From positions 1 to 20,363 of the forward strand of contig CAXNAA020000542.1 in assembly GCA_964200075.2 (NCBI GenBank): DNA of 20,363 nt, given 5' to 3'. Source of the stretch: Sphacelaria rigidula. Taxonomy: Eukaryota > Phaeophyceae > Sphacelariales. Under the pieces are notes generated by a model, which was given only the letters and a program-made list of their open reading frames with translations, was not told where the DNA came from and did not search any database. Of the stretch, positions 1-20,363 are shown piece by piece. The translations under genes were made by a program, and so were the position numbers. Each line of letters opens with the position of its first letter. Position 1 is the first letter of the stretch.

Positions 1-60
1 ATCGAACCCCACAACTCAACCACCAGAAGGTTACGAGGTTACCAACTGAGCCACCGGGGC
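1..60 (-). tRNA. tRNA-like sequence or SINE head, cut by the window edge
   Basis: Read on the minus strand from 60 to 1, this begins GCCCCGG, followed by TGGCTCAGTTGG, which fits a polymerase III A box. A 5-bp anticodon-like stem follows, with a 7-base loop TTCTGGT (anticodon would be CTG). It ends in GGGGTTCGAT, the start of a B box/T arm. The D stem does not pair (GCTC is not met by GAGC), so a normal tRNA is unlikely. The 3' end, including the acceptor partner strand, is outside the window. A tRNA-derived SINE or a tRNA pseudogene fits best; a divergent functional tRNA cannot be excluded. Confidence 0.4.
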
Positions 61-168
61 GACCAGTGGGGGATCCGTCATCTTGTCCCTTGAAGTGCGG
101 TGCCGACCCTGGTCTGATTAAAATTGCTTGACCCAAGTCAGATCAGCTGTACTACGATCAAACAACTT

Positions 169-340
169 CACACCCTGTACAACATACGGTTATTAGATGC
201 AATAAGCAAGAAGTGTACTGGATAAAGAAAAGGCATATTGCAACTGTTGACGGCCGACTGCAGTTGCAACAGGCCTATACTTTTCCCAGAACACTTTTTC
301 GTGTATTGCATCTGATGACCACTTTTTTGTCCAGGGTGTG
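169..340. mobile_element. Foldback MITE copy A, about 172 bp, nearly palindromic
   Basis: The left end CACACCCTGTACAA and the right end TTGTCCAGGGTGTG are inverted repeats (13 of 14). The pairing continues through the whole element: the arms share AGATGCAATA, AAGTGT-CTGG and TTGCAACTG, and meet near position 255. The flanks 161-168 (AACAACTT) and 341-348 (GACAACTT) match at 7 of 8 bases, which looks like an 8-bp target-site duplication of the kind made by hAT-type transposases. It has no coding capacity, so it would depend on a transposase elsewhere. The same family recurs at 5202-5342 and 9595-9763. Confidence 0.75.
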
Positions 341-348
341 GACAACTT

Positions 349-12840
<12,492 letters not shown>

Positions 12841-13111
12841 CATCACCAGCGATCGACAGCTGTCCTACCGTACCGCAAATAGTCTTCGTTTTTGTGTGAA
12901 TGGGTTTGCCGCTCGCGATCTGAGTGTAACACAATCAACATTTTTCCTGGAAGAAAAGCGTTATGATGAGGGACGGTGCAAAGCACGCGCGAACCAGCGC
13001 GGAACCGCACACACACAAGACGGGGGGAAACACGGTAAAGGCAAGCCCGATTGTCTGGCAACCGGGGATCAATTTTCATGCCGCCCCTTCCCACCCTTCC
13101 TACTAAGGGAA

Positions 13112-13150
13112 TGAAGGTCCAGTACCTCAGTAGTGAAACCAACAAGGGTT
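13112..13150 (+). repeat. tRNA-like/SINE remnant
   Basis: TACCTCAGTAGTGAAACC resembles a decayed A-box region. About 10 bases later, GGTTCAGATCC (10 of 11 to the B-box consensus) sits in a small T-arm-like hairpin (GGG-loop-CCC). The anticodon arm is missing, so this is a remnant at best. Confidence 0.3.
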
Positions 13151-13664
13151 CAGATCCCAGTCTCAAGTCTCCCCTCCCCCGATGCTTTTTTGTCGTAAGA
13201 ACGTGTTCTCGTGTAAGCATTTTCTAGTTGTCTTTTGTACAATCTACCTTCCTGGCTCGGTAGCCCGGGGCGACTCCGGGTTCCAGGGTCAGGGATGAGT
13301 TTTATTTGCTGGCTGGTGTTACAGTTGGCTCATGCGAGTCGTTTGTTTTCTCCGTTTGAGGGGTTCAGAGCGGTCGGGGTATTTTTTCCCCCAAGTGTGT
13401 CGCGCATGTACTGTAGGATGGCGTTGAAGGGAAACGGTTTTGTTCCACCCCTTATTGAAATCCGGCCTGTGCGCACCGTGATCGATTAGTTGATTTCACA
13501 CAAGATGCACGTTCCCGAGAGATGTGAAAGCGGACGTCTTGAAAAAATAACTCTGGAAAGTCGAGGAGACTGAGGAAGGTGGAAACAAACAGGTGGGCCT
13601 GGGCAAGAAAACCCGATTTCAAGACGGGCGAAAACCCTGACGGACCCCTGTTAAGACTCCAGGT

Positions 13665-13725
13665 AGGGGGCTTGTACAAAAAGCAAGGTCGTGTAATCTG
13701 ATAACCACTCGGCTACCGGAGACGA
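13665..13725 (-). repeat. tRNA-like remnant with a perfect A box
   Basis: On the minus strand TAGCCGAGTGG is an exact polymerase III A box, followed by TTATCAG as in the D arm of Leu/Ser-type tRNAs. Downstream there is no good B box (best GGGTCCGTCAGG near 13635-13650) and the cloverleaf does not close. A tRNA pseudogene or SINE piece is likely. Confidence 0.35.
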
Positions 13726-14067
13726 AGACTTTTGAGCAGGAGCTCACATCCGTCAGCTCTGCAGGAGCGATGCGCTAGCTAAACAGATCCGCAGACGGGG
13801 AATATCCAAGACGCGAGGTCGCTGAAATACATTCAACACCGTTTTCATGAGATCGAGAGTAGAGCGCTGATTGAGGGTGGCTTTGATCACTCGCCTTAAC
13901 GCGGCCAATTTTTTATTCCGTGTGTACTTTCCCTTGCCTCTTATCACTTGCGTGAGCTTACAGCTACACGTCGATATCCTACTCGGGGATCCGAGGGCTT
14001 CAGTGGCAAGCTACTACATGAAGCACATTGGGCCCCGTGGGAGGGCATTTCGGAACTAAAACGACCC

Positions 14068-14112
14068 ATTCACTAATTGAATTGATCGCTTGACCTATTC
14101 ACTAATTGAATT
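14068..14112 (+). repeat. Tandem duplication, 29-bp period
   Basis: ATTCACTAATTGAATT occurs at 14068-14083 and again at 14097-14112, with related sequence (GATCGCTTGACCT versus AACCGCTTTTC) after each copy. Confidence 0.85.
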
Positions 14113-16224
14113 AACCGCTTTTCACTCTCATTCGTTTCCTCTAGTCTTCATTTCACGAAATGCTGCTATTTAAAGGCGAAGCAGCTCCGTGTAGAAGTCG
14201 TGCTTTGATATTCCACCCCCATGAGTCGAAGATGAAGGATTTTCCTAACAATTCTAACCTCAAAAAACAATTGTTCACCCCTACCGCAGCATCACTCAGT
14301 GCTGCCTCAAAATGTCCCCATTTCGCCACATACGACGCACTCTTCCTCTCGGCGAATGCCCCTATTGCTGGGCCTGCTTGGGCAGACGTCCCAAACTACG
14401 AGCGGCATGAGCTACTGTAAAAAACACCCTACTGGTGCACAAGTCCGTCTTCGAGCTGTCTGGAACATGACCTCAACCCTTACACCGCGCGGGTGGTGCG
14501 TCTGGATCGTACATAACGTTTTTGAGTGAACTTGATGCCTTTTCAACAGATGGACTCTCGTCGTCACGGGACAGCACGAAGCACTGGTCGTTGGTTGCAG
14601 TCAAGCAAAACACAATATTTCACTCTCCTGACTGTGGGATGTGCATGATCGTTGTCATGCACAATACTAGCTAAGCACTTCCGTGGAGAAAAATGTTTCG
14701 TATGCCGAGCTTTCCACCCTCGCCTCTGGGCAAACGTCACGTTTTACGCCCGTGGGGAAAAGGAGGCCACCTAAAGGCCACCTAGAACCGACTTTGGACC
14801 AAATACGTTCTGGACGAGCTGGGTCTGTTGCTCACCTGCGAGCACCTGCCCCACACAATGAATTCTCTCTAAACTTTATTCTGGAATCAAGTAAAATCGA
14901 GCATCAACCATTATCTACGGACATTTCTTGAGGTGTACTGGAGAACAGGATTTTGCCGTGTTGCAGCGACCAAAATAATTGAATCTGAAACGACCGTCGT
15001 CCTCTCATGGAATTGCGGTGAGTTTTCTTCGGCTTCGTCCTCCTGCTGCACGTTTCCATGTCTAGCCTCGCACAGGCTGCAATAAAGCATCTCCCGGTGA
15101 CACCGAAAGCTGATTGAAAGGGAGCTTTTTATGATACCAAGGCCGCTACAGCACAAGGTGGACTCTATGAGCTAGAATTGGCCGGTGCCGGTCGACGATG
15201 ATATCTATGTTCTCCACGACACATGAGATGCGCTGCTGTTGTCTCGATCACATACAATTATTCATGATCCTGGAAGAACATGCACCGCAAGTTGTGCGGC
15301 CGTATCCTTCTAGAAACTAACGCACTACGCCACGAGCCGTGAGTTGGTGGCACCGGTTCTTGGTTCATCCAAACATCCTAGATATGTTGGAATATAGTCA
15401 AGGTCAAGGCAAAAGTAGCGATGCCAGGTTTTTCAAGCAGCCCTGCTTTCCCCATACAGCACCGGCTGCATCAGAGTACAGAGCGATGCAATGAAGTGAA
15501 GGAGTACTGAAAACGCCATCCGTGTGGACGGTCGTTGTTCATCTACACTGCTAAGTGATCTGTTATGCTCTTGTCTAGGGCGCCGACCGGTGACACCAAT
15601 CCAGTGTTAGTATGCGGCATCATTGCACTACCAAGACTCCCCAGCAGGCTATTCGAGTCGTTCGCGGCTAGTGATTTGGTGTGCTCTCGAGCGGTACGAA
15701 GTGTGCAACAGTGAGATACCGCTATACTCACGACAGCGTACGTGGCACCACCGCATAGAGCGCGGCGTCCACGGATACTGGGATAGATCGGGGCATGAGC
15801 TACATTGTCCCGAATTCATGTTATCGACAGCATTTGGCCCTGAAAAACGAGTTGCTTTCGTCACGAAAGTGCCAGCATTGATCGCTCTCTCTGCCTAATA
15901 ACCGACCTCGATTGTTGTGCGTGCGACATTCTGCGACGTAGCCACCTCGGGAATGGCGGAAGACATACGCAAGCCAACCCGCTTACAAGGCGGTCACGGT
16001 GATTCAGAAGGTACGCGGTGTGTGTGCACGGCGCGTTCGTAGAGAACATCAGACTAGAAGCTAATAAGTACAGATCAAGAAAAGGGCGATGCAGGAGCGA
16101 CTTCACTAAGACCTCGTTTGTGCTTTACCTTGAGGTATGTGTCCAGAGAGATTTTTGATGAAATTCGAACCTAGCAGTGTAGTTGACTATTCTGGACGTA
16201 TCGGGTAGAAGTGCACTTCACCCG
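14113..16224. other. Intergenic stretch, no gene supported
   Basis: A short perfect hairpin (GTGCATGA / TCATGCAC, 14641-14662) is the only structure I see. The 86-codon ATG frame at 14160-14420 and several 60-90 codon frames lack recognisable domains and flanking gene signals. The final part may contain the promoter, or an upstream exon, of the frame starting at 16225. A CTAGCAG acceptor-like site ends at 16176. Confidence 0.5.
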
Positions 16225-17247
16225 ATGCCAAGGCGACTCGTCCACATACCCCTACTCAACAACATCGAAATGCCATCAAGATTCGAAACTTTCACGCCCA
16301 TCGATCGCGCCCCTCCCCGATCATTGACGGCCTTAATACCCTCATCAGAAGGACTCGACGTCACATCTCGAAGCGGTGGCGGGAAACGCGGCCGGGATGA
16401 CCCTCTGTCGCCTGGAACTGCAGACTTCAACGGACGTGCCGCGAAGCAAAGTTGCTGGAGAGGCGTGGGCAATTTCTTCGTCCATTGCAGGAATTTCGCG
16501 GTGGCTTCCCGCTCATCTTCTCTTCCTCCGACCACTGTCAAGAACGGCAATAACGAAATCAGTGACCAGCTATCGCTGCCTCTTTCACGCCGTCGCTACA
16601 GTGACCAGGGGGGGGGAGACGAAGACAGCAGGACAAGCCACGACCATGAAGAGCGCCACAAGTACTTGAGCAACTCTAGATTATCCGCTGCTCTGGCACT
16701 GGACGATAGAGGATCAAGGGGGTGCAATCGCTCGTGCGAACTGTTGTCAGAGCCGCACTCTAAGGAACGTTCGGATACACGTGCCCTTGTGCCGTACGAC
16801 GGGCGCCGTGTTGAGAATAAAACTAAGCCGACGTATAGCACGAAAGGAACCAATACCGACACTTACGAAACGGGGAACGATCGAAGCCGTGGCATTGTCG
16901 GCGGTGGTGATCAGAGTGATGAGAATGAATGGAGCTGGACAGGACTTTGTCAGTGTGGGCGCTACTTGTTCGTAATGGGTGGAAAGTCATGGACGGGAAC
17001 CTGTTCCTGTGGTCGTACTGCACACCTACCCGAGGCCAGTACGGCTATCACTACACGTGAGGTGGGTAGAGCCAACTTGAAAAGTATTTTTGCTCGAAGA
17101 GCTGATCTAGAAGAGTTCGATCGGGATCTTGTTTCACTTTCGCGTGATCATATTCCCATCACTTGTGTTCCGGTGTGCGTTTCTGATGAACATTTAAGAT
17201 GCATACCATGCATCACTACGTCACCGTCTGAAATTATGCTGATATAG
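16225..17247 (+). CDS. Hypothetical disordered protein with a duplicated CxCGR motif (340 aa)
   Basis: Function unknown. From the ATG at 16225 the frame stays open for 340 codons. Residues 1-230 are Ser/Arg/Asp/Gly-rich and look disordered, with a basic GKRGRDD near 53-59. At 237-247 and 255-265 an 18-residue unit is repeated: SWTGLCQCGRY then SWTGTCSCGRT. That gives CxC-x15-CxC, a possible metal-binding pair. The C-terminus has Cys at 314, 318, 326 and 329 (Cx3C-x7-Cx2C) with His323 between, another zinc-site-like cluster. No signal peptide or membrane segment is seen. The open frame extends to 16183 without an ATG, so an upstream exon is possible. It may also be spliced at its 3' end (see findings). 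The clustered cysteines and length argue for a real gene, or for a decayed or lineage-specific one; no expression evidence is visible. Confidence 0.55.
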   Translation: MPRRLVHIPLLNNIEMPSRFETFTPIDRAPPRSLTALIPSSEGLDVTSRSGGGKRGRDDPLSPGTADFNGRAAKQSCWRGVGNFFVHCRNFAVASRSSSLPPTTVKNGNNEISDQLSLPLSRRRYSDQGGGDEDSRTSHDHEERHKYLSNSRLSAALALDDRGSRGCNRSCELLSEPHSKERSDTRALVPYDGRRVENKTKPTYSTKGTNTDTYETGNDRSRGIVGGGDQSDENEWSWTGLCQCGRYLFVMGGKSWTGTCSCGRTAHLPEASTAITTREVGRANLKSIFARRADLEEFDRDLVSLSRDHIPITCVPVCVSDEHLRCIPCITTSPSEIMLI

Positions 17248-18228
17248 TTGAAGGGTAACGTGCGAGCAATATCTTACGGAAGTCACAGAGAACTTTAGCT
17301 CGCCCACAATGTGTTATTGATAATCTCCACCCTTGTCTTTCTCAAGACTGTCAGAGCCATCGTCTACGATGAACCACAAGACCTTCGGGATATGCCCATG
17401 CGATAGTTTGGCGCAGGTGAATGTGGTACCTGGCCTCCATATCAACTATCGTTACCACCTCCGCATAGATCCCAGTTCATATCGTTTTTTCACAGCGCTG
17501 GACGTGCCAGGCCTGCCATGCTTGGAATTCAAACATGGATGCCCACGAGTGTGACATGTGTTGTCAAGGACGAGATGTGGACGTCAAACCACCTGTCAAG
17601 AACGATACCAACATGCGGTGAGCAGTATGTTCAACGTGATCGAAATCCTTGGGTGAGGGTATTAGTTGGTGGACTCCACACATTCCTGACGTGTTGCTTT
17701 CTTTATGTCGTCGTTTGTATTTTTTTATTTGATGTGATCACGGGGGGTCGTGAGCTATTGTGATAAAATATGAAGAAAGAACAAGGGCGTGAAATGACCA
17801 TTTAATGGATCATTTGTATTGGGGTGCGGTGTGAGGGACGTCCAAACACAAAAGTCATGCATGTATGACACTTTCTACGATAGCCCCCCCGACAAAAGTG
17901 GCTGGTTTGGAGGGGCAAAATGTACATCTTAACCGAAACGAAAAGAGCCGAGCACAACGAGCAGCTTGACTTCACACGCTTGGGTATATTTTCGCCAATG
18001 TCACCCATATGAGGCGCTTCATTCAGCCTGAAACCAAACATCAGGCGGCTGAATGACCATTTTTTTCGTGACAGGTTTAGGCTGATTTCTACGGAGGGGC
18101 TAACGCAGAAAGTGTCGTATCGCGTCTGAAGTTCAAGTCTGCACTGTGATGTCACTGGTCACCACTAAAGCATGCGACTTGCATGATATATTCATGTCCT
18201 GCATACACGGTATCACAGGATCGTCAAG
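17248..18228. other. Gap between the two 3' reading frames
   Basis: It contains the 250-bp inverted-repeat element (17867-18116). At 17347 a good pyrimidine-rich acceptor (CTTTCTCAAG) opens a 19-codon frame, TVRAIVYDEPQDLRDMPMR, ending TAG at 17404-17406, which could be a terminal exon of the preceding gene. An acceptor-like ATCACAG ends at 18218, just before the next frame's ATG. Confidence 0.45.
17867..18116. mobile_element. 250-bp terminal-inverted-repeat element (MITE-like)
   Basis: The left end GACACTTTCTACGATAGCCC(C)n and the reverse complement of the right end, GACACTTTCTGCGTTAGCCCC, match at about 20 of 24 positions. The sequence GTAT abuts both ends (17863-17866 and 18117-18120), a possible 4-bp target duplication. 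The interior has no coding capacity. It lies about 110 bp upstream of the ATG at 18229, so it may lie in a promoter or an intron. A weak relative begins at 8035. Confidence 0.6.
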
Positions 18229-19770
18229 ATGTTTCCAGTACCACTTTCCAAAGCTGTCGAGCGGTCCGTCCCCGCGTTAAAGCCAACCCAAAGTATTTTT
18301 GCGGCGGCCGCTGTAGAGCCAGTGGCACCATCGAAGGAGCGGGCGGGAGCGATGGGAAACTCAAGCGACGCGAATGCAACACCGAACTCGGATATTACAA
18401 TTAAAACTGCCTGTGGTCAGATCTGCACGTCCGCGTCCGTGTCCTCTACACGCCACCCGGGCACCCTTGCCACACCAACCACTTCTCCAATTGCCAGCTT
18501 CACATTCGGGCCCTCCTCATCCCACGGAGTCACAACCGATGTGTTGCACTCCTCTGTCGACACCCCCCCAGCAACACCTGCGCCCGTCTCTGCGTCCTCC
18601 ACCGCCGCCGGCGGCGGCGGCGGCGTCCATGGGCTTGTTGCTGCAGCTGGCCCCTGCCCCCAGGAAATCGTAGAGTCTACTACTGCTTCAGAAAATTCGG
18701 TCTCCGATAGCGAGAAACTTTCACACCGTATCACCGAGGAAGGCAGTTCCCGGAAAAACGCCCCCGAAGGCGATGTGGTGGCGATAGGCAGTACTACCCC
18801 GGCAGAAAGTGTGACAACAACGGTGGCGACAACGGCGGCCAAGACGACTCCTGTGCCGGCCGCTGCCGTGGTCGAGTTTGTTGCTGCCGCAGCACTCACA
18901 GTTACAATGTCGGCTCGCGACAATAGTGTGAATGTGTCGTCAACTACTGGACATCCTGTCCTTCCTACAAAAGCTGCTTCACCTGCTGCAGCTGCGGGTG
19001 CGACCCCAACCGTGCGACCGGTAGCCGCGGCAGGGCCCAGTTTGCTTGGGACGGACTCAGTTCGTCCTGTATCACCGATCGCAGTACCCACCACGACGGC
19101 ATCGACGTTCGTGTTCGGCGCACGCCCGTCCGTCGCACCCGTCGCACCATTAACAGCAGCAGTAGCAGCGGTGTCGGGTACTTCTCCGGTCGTTGGACCA
19201 ACGGTGGCAAAAAACGTAGCAGTATCGGCCGCTCCTGTCGCTCGTGGGGACGTACTAGCCCCCTCCACGCTACCCATGTTGTCGTCGTCGAAGACATCCG
19301 GCCCAACTAGCAGCAGCGCTGCCACCGGAGTGAGAGCAAAGCCCAAACGCAAGATTCAAAGTTTGAACACCCTTAGGTCAGGGGGCGCGGGCGGCGACAG
19401 GGGCACATTAAGCAGCAGCAACGACGGAAACAACAACCCGCCTGGTACTTCAGGGCAGGCAGTCGGTTCCACATCGACGCCCAACAGCTTCCACAATACC
19501 CTCCCAAACTGGTTCAGCGGCGGTGCAATTGGGCTCCCCGGTTCGAGGATGCAAGTGTCGACAACACCGACCGGTGCTTCCCAGCATGCTCAGGGTAACG
19601 TACACTTCAATTTTTTCGGGAGCGTTGTGGGTAGGGGCACGAAACTTGGGGCACCCCAGGTACACGCGGCGCATGTCAGCGGGGTGCTACAGGAAGGCAC
19701 CACGGCGGCTCCTGCTACCACTGCTCAGGCAAGTCGTCCAACGAGAGAAGGATTGAGAGGAAAGATATAG
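18229..19770 (+). CDS. Hypothetical Ala/Thr/Ser/Pro-rich protein with FxFG-like motifs (513 aa)
   Basis: No family is recognised with confidence. The ATG at 18229 opens 513 codons ending TAG. Composition is strongly biased to Ala, Thr, Ser, Pro, Val and Gly, predicting disorder. Three widely spaced aromatic-glycine motifs stand out: FTFG (91-94), FVFG (294-297) and FNFFG (460-464). A basic patch KPKRK (371-375) could be a nuclear localisation signal. These are traits of FG-type nucleoporins, but three motifs are few and composition alone can mislead. Residues 371-513 are the least repetitive part. There is no signal peptide or membrane span. An acceptor-like site at 18218 leaves the frame open from 18219, so an upstream exon is possible. 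A 311-codon antisense frame is a by-product of the GC-rich codon use. AATAAA occurs 526 bp downstream (20296-20301). Confidence 0.6.
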   Translation: MFPVPLSKAVERSVPALKPTQSIFAAAAVEPVAPSKERAGAMGNSSDANATPNSDITIKTACGQICTSASVSSTRHPGTLATPTTSPIASFTFGPSSSHGVTTDVLHSSVDTPPATPAPVSASSTAAGGGGGVHGLVAAAGPCPQEIVESTTASENSVSDSEKLSHRITEEGSSRKNAPEGDVVAIGSTTPAESVTTTVATTAAKTTPVPAAAVVEFVAAAALTVTMSARDNSVNVSSTTGHPVLPTKAASPAAAAGATPTVRPVAAAGPSLLGTDSVRPVSPIAVPTTTASTFVFGARPSVAPVAPLTAAVAAVSGTSPVVGPTVAKNVAVSAAPVARGDVLAPSTLPMLSSSKTSGPTSSSAATGVRAKPKRKIQSLNTLRSGGAGGDRGTLSSSNDGNNNPPGTSGQAVGSTSTPNSFHNTLPNWFSGGAIGLPGSRMQVSTTPTGASQHAQGNVHFNFFGSVVGRGTKLGAPQVHAAHVSGVLQEGTTAAPATTAQASRPTREGLRGKI

Positions 19771-20363
19771 TACCGAGAGTACTGGGTTCAGCACGCTCCC
19801 GGCTTTACGGGAACCATGCGTCTAACCTCCTCTGCATAGTAGCGTTGACTCCACTCCTTCCCCATGTTTTTTCTGCTTGTCACACTTTAAACCCCTCTCC
19901 TTCCTTGGGAAGATTCTATGGTTTGAGGGGATCAACCCATCTCCCTCCACCAAATGCCTTGCATTTCGCTCTTGGATCAGCACTCCCGCACCGCGTCAAC
20001 TGTCGCAAACCACACTCAGTAAAATACGCTCGTTTCCTCGTCTACTTACGCTTTCGACGGTGGAAATCAGCGGTACCTCCAAGATAAAACCCAACGCATT
20101 TGGTGATCAAACTCACGCTCTCTCCACCCTAATGGTGACAGTCGGACTATCACACCATCGGGGTGCGGCGGTCTTACCTTATACATCGCAACATGGGGTT
20201 ACCAGACGGCCTCGGCTTTTCAAGTAAGGAAGACCGCACATGATAGTCAGGGCACTACCCCCCGGTGTCCAGTTCCTCGGAAATTCTAGCGGAATAATAA
20301 AGCCGCACCGCACTCCCCCCCCCACCCCCCGTAGCGACACCCGGACCGTATCGCCAATGCGCA
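19771..20363. other. 3' flank with repeat G copy 2, no gene supported
   Basis: It follows the stop at 19768-19770. It includes repeat G copy 2 and an AATAAA at 20296-20301, a candidate polyadenylation signal. A C-rich stretch (C10-A-C6) lies around 20314-20331. The 80-116 codon frames here overlap the repeat and are not called. Confidence 0.5.
19867..20004 (+). repeat. Dispersed repeat G, copy 2
   Basis: It is the direct-orientation partner of 11138-11293, about 18 bases shorter. The best-kept blocks are CACACTTT, CCCATCTC, CCTTGCATTT and CAGCACTCCCGCAC followed by CGTCAACTGTC. One copy is intronic and the other lies downstream of a different gene, so this is a dispersed repeat rather than a local duplication. 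Confidence 0.55.

Larger units (their letters stand above)
12841..14060. other. KARI 3' flank, no gene supported
   Basis: It should hold the KARI 3' UTR, but no clear polyadenylation signal is seen. Two tRNA-like remnants (about 13112-13150 and 13680-13725) are listed separately. Open frames of 60-125 codons occur on both strands without family signals. Confidence 0.5.

Noticed and set aside
14160-14420. 86-codon ATG frame in the intergenic stretch
   Set aside because: It has a proper ATG and some protein-like composition, but no recognisable motif, no second exon and no flanking gene signals. An overlapping 76-codon frame is equally open.
18417-19352. 311-codon open frame on the minus strand
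   Set aside because: It lies fully antisense to the 18229-19770 frame. GC-rich codons for Ala, Thr, Pro and Val on one strand produce stop-poor antisense frames. Its translation mirrors the same low complexity and has no domain.

Overview
The window looks like nuclear DNA from an intron-rich photosynthetic eukaryote. A brown alga or a related stramenopile is the best guess. This rests on a long plant-type (class II) ketol-acid reductoisomerase split into at least eleven short exons by introns of about 0.6-1.3 kb, on roughly balanced base composition, on many small non-autonomous repeats inside the introns, and on neighbouring low-complexity Ala/Ser/Thr-rich reading frames. The lineage is inferred, not proven.

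Region 1-12840 is dominated by one + strand gene, ketol-acid reductoisomerase (KARI, the second enzyme of valine/leucine/isoleucine synthesis). Eleven exons can be placed from 1084 to the stop at 12838-12840. They cover the NADPH-binding domain and the whole knotted catalytic domain. The N-terminal exon, with any plastid-targeting sequence, is not identified. It may lie before 1084 or outside the window. All splice sites are GT-AG except the acceptor before 5728, where a C21/T15 tract is followed by no usable AG.

The introns and the upstream flank hold a family of almost fully palindromic foldback elements of 140-170 bp with CACACCCTG ends (169-340, 5202-5342, 9595-9763, and a degraded piece near 8262-8339). 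They also hold two other diverged repeat families (6683-6810 with 12120-12262; 11138-11293 with 19867-20004), tRNA-like or SINE-like remnants and a perfect AT-rich hairpin.

Region 12841-16224 shows no gene I can support. It holds tRNA-like remnants, a 29-bp tandem duplication and a small hairpin. Two further + strand reading frames follow. One (16225-17247) encodes a disordered protein with a duplicated SWTGxCxCGR motif and a C-terminal cysteine cluster. The other (18229-19770) encodes an Ala/Thr/Ser/Pro-rich protein with three FxFG-like motifs and a basic patch. Between them lies a 250-bp terminal-inverted-repeat element (17867-18116). I recognise neither protein and see no functional link to KARI. 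No rRNA, CRISPR array or autonomous transposase gene is visible.
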